Origin: Streptomyces sp. NBC_01335 | GTDB taxonomy: Bacteria > Actinomycetota > Actinomycetes > Streptomycetales > Streptomycetaceae | Direction of reading: 5' to 3' | NCBI RefSeq assembly: GCF_035953295.1 | Contig: NZ_CP108370.1 | Coordinates: forward strand, 4,121,001 to 4,185,000 | DNA length: 64,000 nt | Shown: positions 37,203-47,272 of the stretch, in pieces | How the letters are laid out: each line of letters begins with the position of its first letter | Position numbering within the stretch: position 1 is the stretch's first letter | Translations under genes and position numbers: made by a program | Notes under the pieces: generated by a model | Database searches by the model: none | Seen by the model: only the letters and a program-made list of their open reading frames with translations | Told to the model about the DNA's origin: nothing

Positions 37203-39506
37203 ATGCCCCCGAAGAGAACGTACGCAGCACTTGGAGCCCTGGTCGTGGCCGGTGGCCTGCTGGCCGGTACCGGTGCGGCGAGCGCGCACCAGCAGGCGCG
37301 GGGGCCGGTCGCCTTCCAGCGCACCGCGACCTACCCGGTCTTCCAGAACCGGCCCGCCGGTGAGGACCCGGCCACGGCCACCGTGGCCGAGATCTCGGCG
37401 ACCGGCGAGGACGGCCGGACCCTCGTTTACACCGACGCCCTGGCCCGCCGTATCGGCTTCCTCGACATCAGCGACCCCGGCAAGCCGCGCGGGCTCGGCA
37501 CGCTGTCGCTGGCCGGGCTCGGCGACGCCGAGGACGAGCCGACCTCCGTGGCCGTGGTCGGCGACCACGTCCTCGTGGTGGTCAACACCAGCCCCGACTA
37601 CGCCCACCCCTCCGGGCGCCTCGACGTCATCTCGCTGCGCGACCGCCGCCGGGTCGGCAGCTTCGACCTGGGCGGTCAGCCGGACTCCATCGCGATCACC
37701 AAGGACAAGCGGTACGCCGCCATCGCGATCGAGAACGAGCGCGACGAGGACGCGACCCCGGCCGGCGGCGGAAAGGGCGACCTGCCGCAGGCCCCGGCCG
37801 GCTTCGTGCAGATCGTCGATCTGAAGGGCGCCTCGCCGCAGCAGTGGCGTACCCGGCCGGTTCCGCTCACCCGCCCCGACGGCGGCGCGCTGCCCGTACT
37901 GGCGGCCGCCGGCCTCACCGAGCCCACCGACCCGGAGCCCGAGTACGTCTCCGTCAACAGCCGCGACCAGCTCGCCGTCACCCTCCAGGAGAACAACGGC
38001 GTCGCCCTGATCGACCTGCCGACCGGCCGGATCACCAAGGCGTTCAGCGCCGGTACGGACACGGTGCACGGCATCGACACGGTCAAGGACGGCGTGATCG
38101 ACCAGACCGGCTCGATCACCGACGTGCCGCGCGAACCCGACGCGATCGGCTGGATCGACGACCGCTACCTCGCGACCGCCAACGAGGGCGACTGGAAGGG
38201 TGGCACCCGCGGCTGGTCCGTCTTCGACAGCCGTACCGGCAAGGTCGCCTGGGACGCGGGCAACAGCTTCGAGCGGCTCGCCGTCCGCTACGGCCTCCAC
38301 GACGAGGACCGCTCGGCGAAGAAGGGCACCGAGCCCGAGGGCGTGGTGGTCGCCACCTTCCACGGGGTGCGGTACGCCTTCGTCGGCTCCGAGCGGAGCA
38401 ACTACGTCGCCGTCTACGACCTGACCCGCCCGACCGCCCCCGTCTTCCGCCAGATCCTGCCCACCACCAACGGCCCCGAGGGGCTGCTGCCGATCCCGTC
38501 GCGGGACCTGCTCGTGGTCTCCAGCGAGGAGGACGACGCCTCGGTCAACGTACGGGCTTCCGTCAGCCTCTTCCGGCTGGGCAACGGCACCCCCGCGTTC
38601 CCGGGCATCCTCTCCGCCTCGGACTCCACCGGCGCCCCGATCGGCTGGGGCGCGCTCGGTGCCCTCTCCGCCGCACCCGGCAGGCCGCACGAGCTGTACA
38701 CCGTCACCGACGCGGCGTACTCCCTCACCCGGATCATGACCATCGACACGGCCCGCCGCCCCGCGGTCATCACCCGCGCCCTCCCGGTCAAGGACGCGGC
38801 GGGCAACCCGGTCGGCTACGACGCCGAGGGCCTCTACGCCCGCCCGCAGGGCGGATTCTGGCTCGCGGTGGAGGGCGCGACGGGCGCCGGCAACCAACTG
38901 GTCCGCCTCGACCGCGACGGCACCACCCGCCAGGTCGTCCCACTCCCCGCCGACATCGCCGCGGGGCTGACGAAACAGGGCTTCGAAGGCGTCACCGCCA
39001 CCACCGACCGCCAGGGCCACGAGATCGTCTGGGCCACCCTGCAGCGCGAGGTCAAGGGCGACCCCACCGGCGTCGTCCGCCTCGGCCGGTACGACGTCCA
39101 GGCCGGCACCTGGAGTTGGTACGGCTACCAGCTCGGCACCACGACCACGCCGGGCGACTGGATCGGACTCTCCGAGATCACGGTGGTCGGAGACGAGTTG
39201 GCCCTCATCGAGCGCGACAAGCTGAACGGCCCCGCCGCCACGATCAAGCGGATCTACACGGTGGACCTGCCGAAGTCAGCAGCCGCAGCAGGTGCGTTGC
39301 AGGTGCTCCCGAAGACTCTGGCACAGGACGTACTGCCCGAACTCCGGGCCACCAACGGCTGGACCCAGGAGAAGCTCGAAGGGCTCACCGTGGGCGCCGA
39401 CGGCCAGGTCTACGCCGTCACCGACAACGACGGCCTCGCCGACGCCACGGGCGAGACGGTGTTCCTGCGGCTGGGCTCGCGGGGGGCGGTGTTCGGGCGG
39501 GGGTGA
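37203..39506 (+). CDS. Secreted esterase-like-activity-of-phytase / beta-propeller protein
   Basis: The product has 767 residues. The ATG at 37203 follows GGAGGAC. A signal peptide (cleavage near AASAHQQ, about 28) is followed by repeated beta-propeller strands (DEPTSVAVVGDHVLVVVNTS, GQPDSIAITKDKRYAAIAIE). The C-terminal third contains the phytase-esterase-like domain with GYDAEGLYARPQGGFWLAVE and QEKLEGLTVGADGQVYAVTD. Such proteins are often secreted under phosphate limitation. One GTTCACGCCTC word at 37106 resembles half a PHO box, but a second half is not clear. The activity is unproven. Confidence 0.8.
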   Translation: MPPKRTYAALGALVVAGGLLAGTGAASAHQQARGPVAFQRTATYPVFQNRPAGEDPATATVAEISATGEDGRTLVYTDALARRIGFLDISDPGKPRGLGTLSLAGLGDAEDEPTSVAVVGDHVLVVVNTSPDYAHPSGRLDVISLRDRRRVGSFDLGGQPDSIAITKDKRYAAIAIENERDEDATPAGGGKGDLPQAPAGFVQIVDLKGASPQQWRTRPVPLTRPDGGALPVLAAAGLTEPTDPEPEYVSVNSRDQLAVTLQENNGVALIDLPTGRITKAFSAGTDTVHGIDTVKDGVIDQTGSITDVPREPDAIGWIDDRYLATANEGDWKGGTRGWSVFDSRTGKVAWDAGNSFERLAVRYGLHDEDRSAKKGTEPEGVVVATFHGVRYAFVGSERSNYVAVYDLTRPTAPVFRQILPTTNGPEGLLPIPSRDLLVVSSEEDDASVNVRASVSLFRLGNGTPAFPGILSASDSTGAPIGWGALGALSAAPGRPHELYTVTDAAYSLTRIMTIDTARRPAVITRALPVKDAAGNPVGYDAEGLYARPQGGFWLAVEGATGAGNQLVRLDRDGTTRQVVPLPADIAAGLTKQGFEGVTATTDRQGHEIVWATLQREVKGDPTGVVRLGRYDVQAGTWSWYGYQLGTTTTPGDWIGLSEITVVGDELALIERDKLNGPAATIKRIYTVDLPKSAAAAGALQVLPKTLAQDVLPELRATNGWTQEKLEGLTVGADGQVYAVTDNDGLADATGETVFLRLGSRGAVFGRG

Positions 39507-39865
39507 GGGCCTGAGGGAGCGGGGGGTGAGGCCCCGGGGGGTGAGGCGTGCCTCCAGGGGGGCCTACCTCTGGCGTCGAGCCTCCCGGAGCTGAATCCGC
39601 AACCTGTCGAACGGTCGCCGGCTATCGGCCGACGGCCGTTCCCGCGTTGCCCGGGCGTCGAACGGGCGTCGGGCCCGGGCAGCTCCCGCGTGGTCGGTGC
39701 GATCGACGCATTCGCGAACCGAATGGTTCAGGACGGCTCAATTCTTCCCTTCAGTGCAGGCCAACACGGCGCTGGTAGGCCGGAAACCTTCTTGTCGACT
39801 GCGAATCACCTTTCTAATTTGGGTGGTCAGCAGGGAACGAAAGTTCAACGGGGGAAGGTCCGAGC
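39507..39865. other. Intergenic region before the WXG operon
   Basis: The first 90 bases are G-rich low-complexity sequence after the phytase-like gene. The last 150 bases are AT-richer and contain a well-spaced promoter at 39792-39820. No gene is called here. Confidence 0.6.
39792..39820 (+). promoter_or_regulatory. Candidate sigma-70-type promoter of the WXG operon
   Basis: TTGTCG (39792-39797) and TAATTT (39815-39820) are separated by exactly 17 bases, close to the TTGACR/TANNNT consensus of housekeeping promoters. The WXG100-like start lies 45 bases beyond. Confidence 0.55.
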
Positions 39866-40345
39866 GTGGCCTGGAACGAGTGGGAACAGATCAAGTCACA
39901 CGTCGGCGAGCAGCGTTCGGCGTCCATGCGGCTCAACCAGTTGCCGGCGGACCAAGGCACCGGTGGCAAGGGGAGCGGCGACTTCGTGGCCCATCAGGAC
40001 GACCTCGGTGCCGTCGGTCACGAGGCGTTCGTGCTGCACAGCCGGCTCGGAAAGCAGGCGGACATAGCCGGCGCGGGGATGGACAAGACGGGCGCCGGGT
40101 CCACCATGCAGGCCGCGGCGACGCTCAAGAGCCACCACTTCACCCTGGGCGCCACCCTGGAAACCACCGTGTCGGTGTGGGACGGACAGATGAAGGCTCT
40201 GCTCCAGGCCTGCGCGCACATATCGAACCACCTGGACTACTCGAAGGCGCTGCACGCCCACGACGACGCCCTGATCGGGGCATCCCTGCGGCAGCGCAAC
40301 GGCGAGGAGATACCCGTCTCCCGGCTCAACGAGTACTTCAAGTAG
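39866..40345 (+). CDS. WXG100-like small protein, possible type VII secretion partner
   Basis: The product has 159 residues. The GTG at 39866 has GGGGGAAGG upstream. It is predicted mostly helical with no signal peptide. A WDG tripeptide (TVSVWDGQMKALL, about 105-117) sits between two helices, as in WXG-type proteins. The first helical half carries SMRLNQLP, and HDDALIGASLRQRNGEEIP follows near the end. It starts 10 bases upstream of the 770-residue WXG protein gene and is surely cotranscribed. No EccC ATPase gene is in the window, so any export would rely on a distant secretion system. Confidence 0.7.
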   Translation: MAWNEWEQIKSHVGEQRSASMRLNQLPADQGTGGKGSGDFVAHQDDLGAVGHEAFVLHSRLGKQADIAGAGMDKTGAGSTMQAAATLKSHHFTLGATLETTVSVWDGQMKALLQACAHISNHLDYSKALHAHDDALIGASLRQRNGEEIPVSRLNEYFK

Positions 40346-40355
40346 GGGCGCGTAC

Positions 40356-42668
40356 ATGACCGGTCTGGGTCTCAGGGACGTCGCCGACGTGGATCTCGGC
40401 AGGCTCGGTACCTCCGTCGCGGACTGGAAACGGACCGTCGACCACCTCAGGATTCTGGCGGAGAGCGCCGAGAAGGGGCTGCTGGCGAAGTCCGACTCCG
40501 CCCGCTGGGAGGGCGTGAACGCCGGGGTGACCCGTGACTTCATCAGGAAGACCTCGAAGGAGTTCGCCGACGCCCACGCGGAGGCAGCCACCATCTGGGC
40601 GCTCCTCAACGACGCGCACCAGGAGCTCGTGGGGATTCAGAAGAGCGTACGGACCGCCGTCGAGACGGATGCCCCCGCGATCGGCGCGGCTCTGGAGGAC
40701 ACCGGGAACGGCGGCGTGCGCTGGTTCTTCCCGCACCGCCGGGGCGACACCGACGAGCACGCGCAGGCGGACATCGACGCGGCGCAGGCACTCGCGAACC
40801 GGGTGGCCGGAATGGTCGCCCACGCGGCGGAGATCGATGCGTCGGTGACCAGGGCCCTGGCGAAGGCGCATGGATCGGACCCGTACGACTTCGGCCACAA
40901 GACGTACGAGTCGCTCGACGACGCCCAGGCGCAGCGCGCGCTGGAACTGGCCAAGGCCGGGGCGAAAATCAGCGACAAGGACTTCACCGAACTCAACAGC
41001 ATCATGAGGTACAACCGCTCGGACCCCGAGTTCACCACGGAGTTCTTCAAGGGGCTCGGCGAACCCGAGGACGTCCTCGAGTTCTACGGAAGCATGTCGC
41101 TCGACGGCACCGAGGGGAACAACAAGACGCGCCTCGCGCTGGCCAAGGAGTTCCAGCGGAACATGGGGGTTTCGCTGGCGACGGCGACCGACCCGGACAA
41201 CGCAACGCATGTGCCCGCCAGTTGGGGCGCGGAGTTCCGCAAGCTGGGCACGCAGCGGATCACCGTGGACAAGTTCGGGGTGGGTGGGCCGTACGGCTAT
41301 CAGGTTCTCGGAGGCATGCTGCGGTACGGGCACTACGATCCGAGCTTCATCAACCCGATCGCGGAGCACATCACCCAGCTGCACCACGACAACCCGGACT
41401 TCTTCATGCGGGACAGGCCCTCCGGGCTGGGCGACCGCGACTACGGGTTCAACCCGTCGGGTGCGGTCGGCGCCGGATACGACCCACTGGGCAGCGTCCT
41501 CGAAGGCCTCGGCCACAGTCCCGAGGCGGCGCTGCAGTTCTTCGACGACGAGCACACGCCGACGGTCTACGCGGAGGACGGCAGCGTCAAGAAGGGCGAG
41601 ACGCTGGGCTACGACTACCTCAGTGAGTTCCTGAGAAAGGACTTCGCCTGGCCCAGCGACACGCTCATGGTGCCCGTCGGGGGCGATGCGGAGGACGCCT
41701 TCGACCATGGACCCGACGCGCTGGGCCACGCCTTGGAGGCGGCGACAACGGGCCGCGCGTACGACGACGACGGAGGTGACGCGGTGAAGCACACCGCCGA
41801 AATGGGGCGGTTGACGGAGCGCGTGGTGGCGCACTTCGGAGAGAATCCCCAGCTTCTGGCTCACAACGAGAGCGGCGACACGGACAAGATCAAGACTGGT
41901 CCGCTCCACGCGATGCGCGACAGCATGGGCGACATCGCCGCGGAGTACATGGGAGATTTCCAGCGCACCATGTACAGGGAGTCGGCCGATACCTTCCCGT
42001 CGTTCGGTGAGCCTGCTTCGTTCGACACGGACAAGGCGATGAACTTCCTCGCGGTCGTGGGCCAGGATCCGGACGCGTACGGCTCGATCACCAGCGCGCA
42101 GCAGGCATACACCTCGGATCTCGTGGACAAGGCGATCAACGGCGTCACCACGTCGGTGGGTTCGGTCGACGGCCGTGTGAGCGCCGCCGTGGCGCCCGGC
42201 GCCGCCATCGCGGGCATCATGAGCGGGGCCCGCTCCGACGCGGTCATCGACTACCACACCGCGCAGGACGCGGAGTTCAACGAGGCGGCGGAAGGAAAGG
42301 CGAAGTGGGTGAACCGGATCGTCAGTATGGGCATGGGCATGGGCCTGGGCGGGGTCGGTGAGCGTGTGCCCGTGGCCGGGGAGGTGCTGGGCTGGGCGCA
42401 GGAGGACATCACCAGCAGCATTCTCGAATCGGTGGCCAAGGATTCCGCCGAGGATGCGTCGAAGGAGGCAGGCGAGAAGTACGCCGCAGGCCGGGACGCG
42501 ATTCTGGATTCCAGCGCGGCGGCTGTGAACAGGGCGATTCTCAGCAACCAGGGCGGTGCGTTCACGGACCCGGACACCGTCGCCCAATTGCAGAACGCGG
42601 CACGGACTCAGGCCGGCAACAGTCATGGTGAGGGAACTGCGTGGTACCAGGCGAGCGATGCGACATGA
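40356..42668 (+). CDS. Large WXG-type protein, possible type VII secretion substrate
   Basis: The product has 770 residues. The N-terminal 110 residues form a helical hairpin with an RWEGVNAG (WXG) turn at about 49-56, followed by the second helix to about 110. A middle region with FTELNSIMRYNRSDPEFT, YGYQVLGGMLRYGHYD and YDYLSEFLRKDFAWPSDTL resembles the DUF6571-type domain found in actinobacterial ESX-associated proteins. The C-terminal 150 residues are Ala-rich with GMGMGLGG. No toxin domain was recognised. The stop overlaps the lipoprotein start (ATGA). The function is unknown. Confidence 0.75.
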   Translation: MTGLGLRDVADVDLGRLGTSVADWKRTVDHLRILAESAEKGLLAKSDSARWEGVNAGVTRDFIRKTSKEFADAHAEAATIWALLNDAHQELVGIQKSVRTAVETDAPAIGAALEDTGNGGVRWFFPHRRGDTDEHAQADIDAAQALANRVAGMVAHAAEIDASVTRALAKAHGSDPYDFGHKTYESLDDAQAQRALELAKAGAKISDKDFTELNSIMRYNRSDPEFTTEFFKGLGEPEDVLEFYGSMSLDGTEGNNKTRLALAKEFQRNMGVSLATATDPDNATHVPASWGAEFRKLGTQRITVDKFGVGGPYGYQVLGGMLRYGHYDPSFINPIAEHITQLHHDNPDFFMRDRPSGLGDRDYGFNPSGAVGAGYDPLGSVLEGLGHSPEAALQFFDDEHTPTVYAEDGSVKKGETLGYDYLSEFLRKDFAWPSDTLMVPVGGDAEDAFDHGPDALGHALEAATTGRAYDDDGGDAVKHTAEMGRLTERVVAHFGENPQLLAHNESGDTDKIKTGPLHAMRDSMGDIAAEYMGDFQRTMYRESADTFPSFGEPASFDTDKAMNFLAVVGQDPDAYGSITSAQQAYTSDLVDKAINGVTTSVGSVDGRVSAAVAPGAAIAGIMSGARSDAVIDYHTAQDAEFNEAAEGKAKWVNRIVSMGMGMGLGGVGERVPVAGEVLGWAQEDITSSILESVAKDSAEDASKEAGEKYAAGRDAILDSSAAAVNRAILSNQGGAFTDPDTVAQLQNAARTQAGNSHGEGTAWYQASDAT

Positions 42669-43195
42669 TGCGCCGACGGGTTGTGCGTGCGCTTGCCCTG
42701 GTCGGCCTGGTACCGCTGGTGGCCGTCCTCGGTGGATGCGGTGAGGAGCGCGAATACGCGGTGCCTTCGTCGCTGTGCGGGACTCCCGTCGACAGCGATC
42801 TGTTGGAACCCCTTCTGCCGCCGGGCAAGGAGATCGAGCAGCGGAAGAGTGACGCCGGGCAGGGGCTGAGGGTGACCTGCTCGGTACGCATCGACGGGAG
42901 GATCATGTTCGAGACGGAAGGCGAGTGGCGAGAAGGCAACTTCACCGCCCTGAAGGCTGGGGCGTACCACCGTGGTCGCGGTGGCTTGTACGAAGCTGAG
43001 GGCGGAAAGATCGCATACTGGGATCTGGGTGCCGTGGTGGTCGTTCCCTGCCGGAACGCGCAGTGGAAGGCCGGAAGTTACTCGGTGCTGGCGAACAACG
43101 TGTATCGCCCCGGCCACAAGGCAGACGTCGACGGGCTGCGGGCTTTCGTGAAGTCGTACGCGAAGGCGGTGGCTCCCCGGCTGCCGTGTGCGTAG
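42665..43195 (+). CDS. Lipoprotein linked to the WXG operon
   Basis: The product has 176 residues. The ATG at 42665 overlaps the previous stop codon. A lipoprotein signal peptide ends in VAVLGGC, giving a lipidated Cys at about 25. Further Cys residues (at VSSLCGTP-like SSLCGTP, VTCSVR, VVPCRN and LPCA) probably form two disulfides outside the membrane. The domain is not recognised. Translational coupling to the large WXG protein implies a joint role, perhaps as an anchor, receptor or protective protein. Confidence 0.8.
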   Translation: MMRRRVVRALALVGLVPLVAVLGGCGEEREYAVPSSLCGTPVDSDLLEPLLPPGKEIEQRKSDAGQGLRVTCSVRIDGRIMFETEGEWREGNFTALKAGAYHRGRGGLYEAEGGKIAYWDLGAVVVVPCRNAQWKAGSYSVLANNVYRPGHKADVDGLRAFVKSYAKAVAPRLPCA

Positions 43196-43439
43196 CCGTG
43201 CGGGCGACCGTACCGACCCCGGGACCGCCCCGGCCCCCGCAGGTTGCGGGGATCGATGCGCTCTACACCTGTCGCGGAATCCCTTCGTATGTCGCCGCCC
43301 CCCTGCAGCTTTGTCCGTGATCGGTAACCGAGCTTCCTCGTGCTGCTGTTCGCATGACTAGATGGGTGCACGGCATCGGACATTGGCACCGGCGGGCGCG
43401 GCACGGCACCGACGGACACGGCAAAAGGGGCGGGCGGAC

Positions 43440-44201
43440 ATGGCGAGGCACAAGGGAAAGGGATGGCACGGCAAGGTCTTCGCGGCGGCGCTGGGAGTGA
43501 CGGGGGCGGCCGCCGTCGCCTCCATGTGGACGGCACAGGCCGACACCTCCGTCCAGCGTCAGCCGCAGGCCCACGCCTCGGCACCCGCCGTCCGCCCCGT
43601 GGCGGTGGGCATCGTGCACGCCTCCGACCAGGGCCCCAAGGGCGTCAACATCACCATCGACGACGGGCCGGACCCGACCTGGACGCCGAAGGTGCTGGAA
43701 CTGCTCAAGGAGAACGGCGTGAAGGCGACGTTCTGCATGGTGGGCACGCAGGCCAAGGCGTACCCGGACCTGGTCAAGGCGGTCGTGGCGGACGGGCACC
43801 GGCTCTGCGACCACACGATCTCGCACGACACCGCCATGGACAAGAAGTCCGAGGCCTACCAGTCCAAGGAGATCCTGGACGCCGAGCGCATGATCACCGA
43901 GGCGTCCGGGGGCGTCCGGCCGATGTACTACCGGGCTCCCGGCGGCGCCTTCACCCCCTACAGCCGGCAGCTGGCCGCTTCCCGGGGGATGCGCCCGCTG
44001 GGCTGGAACGTCGACACCAAGGACTTCGAGCACCCCGGGGTGGAGACGATCGTCGCGACCGTCAAGAGCGAGATAGCCGACGGCCCGACCGTCCTCTTCC
44101 ACGACGCGGGCGGTGACCGCGCCGAGACCGTGGACGCCCTGCGCGAGGTGCTGCCCTGGCTCAAGGAGCAGGGGTACTCCTTCGGCTTCCCCGTGCGGTG
44201 A
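43440..44201 (+). CDS. Secreted polysaccharide deacetylase (NodB domain, CE4)
   Basis: The product has 253 residues. The ATG at 43440 follows AAAAGGGG. A signal peptide (cleavage near AQADT, about 31) precedes a NodB domain with all motifs: TIDDGPDPTW (metal-binding Asp pair), HTISHDTA (metal-binding His pair), YRAPGG, DTKDFEHP and VLFHDAGG. It removes N-acetyl groups from peptidoglycan, chitin or a related polymer outside the cell. The next genes form a separate unit. Confidence 0.93.
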   Translation: MARHKGKGWHGKVFAAALGVTGAAAVASMWTAQADTSVQRQPQAHASAPAVRPVAVGIVHASDQGPKGVNITIDDGPDPTWTPKVLELLKENGVKATFCMVGTQAKAYPDLVKAVVADGHRLCDHTISHDTAMDKKSEAYQSKEILDAERMITEASGGVRPMYYRAPGGAFTPYSRQLAASRGMRPLGWNVDTKDFEHPGVETIVATVKSEIADGPTVLFHDAGGDRAETVDALREVLPWLKEQGYSFGFPVR

Positions 44202-44365
44202 GCCGGAGGTGCCCTGCCGGGGCAGCCGGGCCCAGCCGTCCGTCGTGAGTGGAGCGGTCGGAGAAAAGGGGCCTGACAGAACTCCACCGCGGTGCCTAAG
44301 ATGCCGACGATGACTGACAACTCCTCGTACGGATCGGGGGAATCGTCCGCGCAAGGTGAGTGCTG

Positions 44366-45892
44366 ATGGCACTTCGTCCTGCGAACACGATTCCGTCCCA
44401 CCTGCTGATGTGGCAACGCGTGCGTGAGTACGCCGTGCCACCGTCCATGATCGAGACCGCGGCCGCTCGGCGTGCCGCAGGAGACTGGGCCGGGGCCTGC
44501 GCCGCCGCCCGGGTCGACGTCGACCTCGATCTGCGCGCCGTGCGCCACCGCCACGGCACCTTTCTCGCCCGCCGGATCCGGGCGGACCTGCGCCGGCTGG
44601 CGCCGGACCTGCTCCGCTGGCACATGCCCCGTAAGGCCCCCGACGGACGACTCCGCGACGGCCTGACCCTCTCCCTCGCCCAGTACCGGCGCGAGGGCTC
44701 CCCGCCGCTCCACCTGGTGGTGCGGACACCCCCGGCTCAGGCGGATTTCGGGCAACGGATGTCCCTGGCGCTGTGGGAGGGGACGGAACATGCCCTCCGG
44801 GAGGGGACGGGGAACGACGCTCCCACGCACCATCCGCACCCGCGCCCCGACCGGCGCTTCCGGCTCGACCTCCACCGGCATCTCTGGGACCACGAGCAGA
44901 GCGGCGAGCTGGCCCGGCGGTGCGGCGCGGGCTGGGCACCGTCCCCGGCGCGGCCCAGCCCGTCCCACGTACTCGCCCGGCCTGCCGTGCCGGAGCTCCC
45001 CGACACCCGCGACGGTTCGTGGGCGGTGGCGGACTGGGCAGCCGAGGCGGAGCTGCTGCTGCGGGCCGAGGGGCTCCCTCGCGGCGCCTTCACCGTGCGG
45101 CTCGGCACGCGGAGCCGCGCCGTACTCGAACTCGTCGCCCCCGACGACAGCCATGCCCCGACGTTCCGGCAGCTGCGCGAGCCGCTGCCTCCGCAGGAGG
45201 TCGCGGCGCTCCCGATGCTGCCGGAGGCGGCTGCCCGGGTCCTGCCGGATCTGGAGCTGCTCCGAGCGGGGCTGATCGCCGCAGACCGGCTGCATCCCCT
45301 CGTCGCCGCGGCGCTAGACCGTGCGTCGGGCCCACCGGCGTCGCCCGGTACGGGACCCGGCGCCGTCCCCATGTCCCCCGCCGGTGATCCGCACCGGGTC
45401 GCGTGCCGGGGCGAGGTCCACCGGATCGCGCTGCGGGACGGGGTGCTGACGGCCGTCGATCACGGTGCGGCGCAACTGCGCCGCGAGGCTCTGCTGGTCG
45501 CGCTCGGCGGACCTCCACTGCCCTGCCTGCGCGCCATCGACGAGGCGCACCGCGACCCGGAGACGCTGCCCGCGGTCCGGGAGCGGCTGGGCCACGGAGA
45601 CGTCGCCGGCGCTCTGGCCGTGGTCGAGGGGCTGCTCGGGCCCGGTGCGGTCCTGCGTGAAGGGCCGCTGCGGGACGAATTGGAGTCGGCCGCGGCCCGC
45701 CGTATCGATCACGGACTCTTCCGCTCGGGCCTGGTCACCGTGCACCCCGCGGCCGGCACGGCGGCGGGCGGTAGGGCTGCGGACCCGAGGTACCCGGAGA
45801 CGGGCCACCGCCCTCGCCCCGACCGCCGTACACCCCACGCGGTGCGCTCCAAGCTGAGCCGCCGGGCCCGGCCCCGTACCGGCATGGCCTGA
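44366..45892 (+). CDS. Unknown protein upstream of MoxR-VWA pair
   Basis: The product has 508 residues. The ATG at 44366 has AAGGTGAG four bases upstream. It is Arg/Leu/Ala-rich with no signal peptide or membrane helix. An N-terminal part (LLMWQRVREYAVPPSMIETA, with GDWAGACAAARVDVDLDL) and a C-terminal part (DVAGALAVVEGLLGPGAVLR) both resemble short helical repeats. The last 60 residues are basic and disordered. It is not recognised; it leads a three-gene unit with a MoxR ATPase and a VWA protein and may be their client or adaptor. Confidence 0.75.
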   Translation: MALRPANTIPSHLLMWQRVREYAVPPSMIETAAARRAAGDWAGACAAARVDVDLDLRAVRHRHGTFLARRIRADLRRLAPDLLRWHMPRKAPDGRLRDGLTLSLAQYRREGSPPLHLVVRTPPAQADFGQRMSLALWEGTEHALREGTGNDAPTHHPHPRPDRRFRLDLHRHLWDHEQSGELARRCGAGWAPSPARPSPSHVLARPAVPELPDTRDGSWAVADWAAEAELLLRAEGLPRGAFTVRLGTRSRAVLELVAPDDSHAPTFRQLREPLPPQEVAALPMLPEAAARVLPDLELLRAGLIAADRLHPLVAAALDRASGPPASPGTGPGAVPMSPAGDPHRVACRGEVHRIALRDGVLTAVDHGAAQLRREALLVALGGPPLPCLRAIDEAHRDPETLPAVRERLGHGDVAGALAVVEGLLGPGAVLREGPLRDELESAAARRIDHGLFRSGLVTVHPAAGTAAGGRAADPRYPETGHRPRPDRRTPHAVRSKLSRRARPRTGMA

Positions 45893-45973
45893 TCACCTCG
45901 CCAGACCCGGGTGCCGGCACCGCGCATCCAGTCCCGTACGTCCTGTCGTCCTCTTCCACCCAAGGTGATGCCC

Positions 45974-47272
45974 ATGACCCCCAGCACCCTTCTGCCCACC
46001 CATGCCACCGCCCCCGGCCTGTCCGGGTCCGCCACCGCTCCGACCGGCACCCGCCTCGCCGTGGCCGGCGACCTCCTGAACCTCCTGCGCGCGACCACCA
46101 CCGAGTCCCGCCCGGACGAACAACTCGAAGCCCTCACCCTGGCCGTCTCCGCGGACCTGCCCGTGCTGCTCTGGGGCGAGCCGGGCATCGGCAAGACCGC
46201 GGCCCTGACCCAGCTCGCCGGCTCCCTCGACCTGCCGCTGACGACCGTGATCGCCAGCGTCCACGAGCCGACCGACTTCTCCGGCCTGCCCATCGTCGGC
46301 GACGACCCGGAAGTACGGGGCGTGCCGATGGCGCCGCCGCAGTGGGCGGTGGAGCTCGTCAGGGCCGGACGCGGGCTGCTCTTCCTGGACGAGTTGTCCA
46401 CCGCGACACCGGCCGTCCAGGCCGCGCTGCTCCGGGTCGTCTTGGAGCGGAGGGTCGGCGCGCTGCAACTGCCGTCCGGGGTACGCATCGTGGCCGCGGC
46501 CAACCCCAGCGCCTCGGCGGCGGACGGATGGGAGCTGAGCCCGCCGCTGGCCAACCGGTTCGTGCACCTGTACTGGACGCACGACCGGGAGGTGGTGGTG
46601 CGCGGGCTGGGCGGCGTCTGGCCCCGGGCGGAGCTGCCCAGCCTGGCGCCGGAACGGCTGCCGGAAGCGGTGGCCTTCGCCCGGCGCGCGGTCTGCGGAT
46701 TCCTGGAAGCCCGTCCGACGCTGATCCACCGGTTGCCCAGTACGGAGACCCGGCGCGGCGGTGCCTGGCCCTCGCCCCGGAGCTGGGAAGCCGCGCTCAC
46801 CCTGCTGGCCTTCGGTACGGCGGCCTCAGCCTCCCGCGAGGTGCTGGCACTGCTGGTGCGGGGCACGGTCGGAGACGGGCCGGGGCTCGAACTCCTCGCC
46901 CATCTGGACCGGATGGATCTGCCGGACCCGGAAACGCTGCTCGCCGATCCACCCTCCGCCGAACTGCCGGCACGGGGCGATCTGCGGCAGGCGGCCCTGG
47001 AAGCGGTGGTCGCCGCCGTCGGAGCGCGGCCCGAGCGGCCGCGGTGGGAGGCGGGCTGGGCGGTGCTGGTCAGGGCCCTGGAGACCGGGGCTCCGGACCT
47101 CCTGGTCGCCCCGGCGACGGCGTTGGCCTCGCTGCGGCGCGACGACTGGGAGGTGCCGGAGGCGGTGGAGCGGCTGGTGGCGGTGATCGGCCTCGCCCGG
47201 CGGGCGGACCAGTCGGTGCACCGGGTCGCGGTCGCGGACGGCACCGTGCGCACCACGCCGGCACGCCGATGA
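45974..47272 (+). CDS. MoxR-type AAA+ ATPase
   Basis: The product has 432 residues. The ATG at 45974 sits six bases after AAGGTG. Walker A is GEPGIGKTAAL (about 67-77), Walker B is LLFLDELS (about 135-142), and sensor 1 is IVAAANPS. HEPTDFSGLPIVGDD is typical of MoxR proteins that remodel or load cofactors into partner proteins together with VWA proteins. The stop overlaps the start of the VWA gene by four bases, so the two are translated together. Confidence 0.92.
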   Translation: MTPSTLLPTHATAPGLSGSATAPTGTRLAVAGDLLNLLRATTTESRPDEQLEALTLAVSADLPVLLWGEPGIGKTAALTQLAGSLDLPLTTVIASVHEPTDFSGLPIVGDDPEVRGVPMAPPQWAVELVRAGRGLLFLDELSTATPAVQAALLRVVLERRVGALQLPSGVRIVAAANPSASAADGWELSPPLANRFVHLYWTHDREVVVRGLGGVWPRAELPSLAPERLPEAVAFARRAVCGFLEARPTLIHRLPSTETRRGGAWPSPRSWEAALTLLAFGTAASASREVLALLVRGTVGDGPGLELLAHLDRMDLPDPETLLADPPSAELPARGDLRQAALEAVVAAVGARPERPRWEAGWAVLVRALETGAPDLLVAPATALASLRRDDWEVPEAVERLVAVIGLARRADQSVHRVAVADGTVRTTPARR

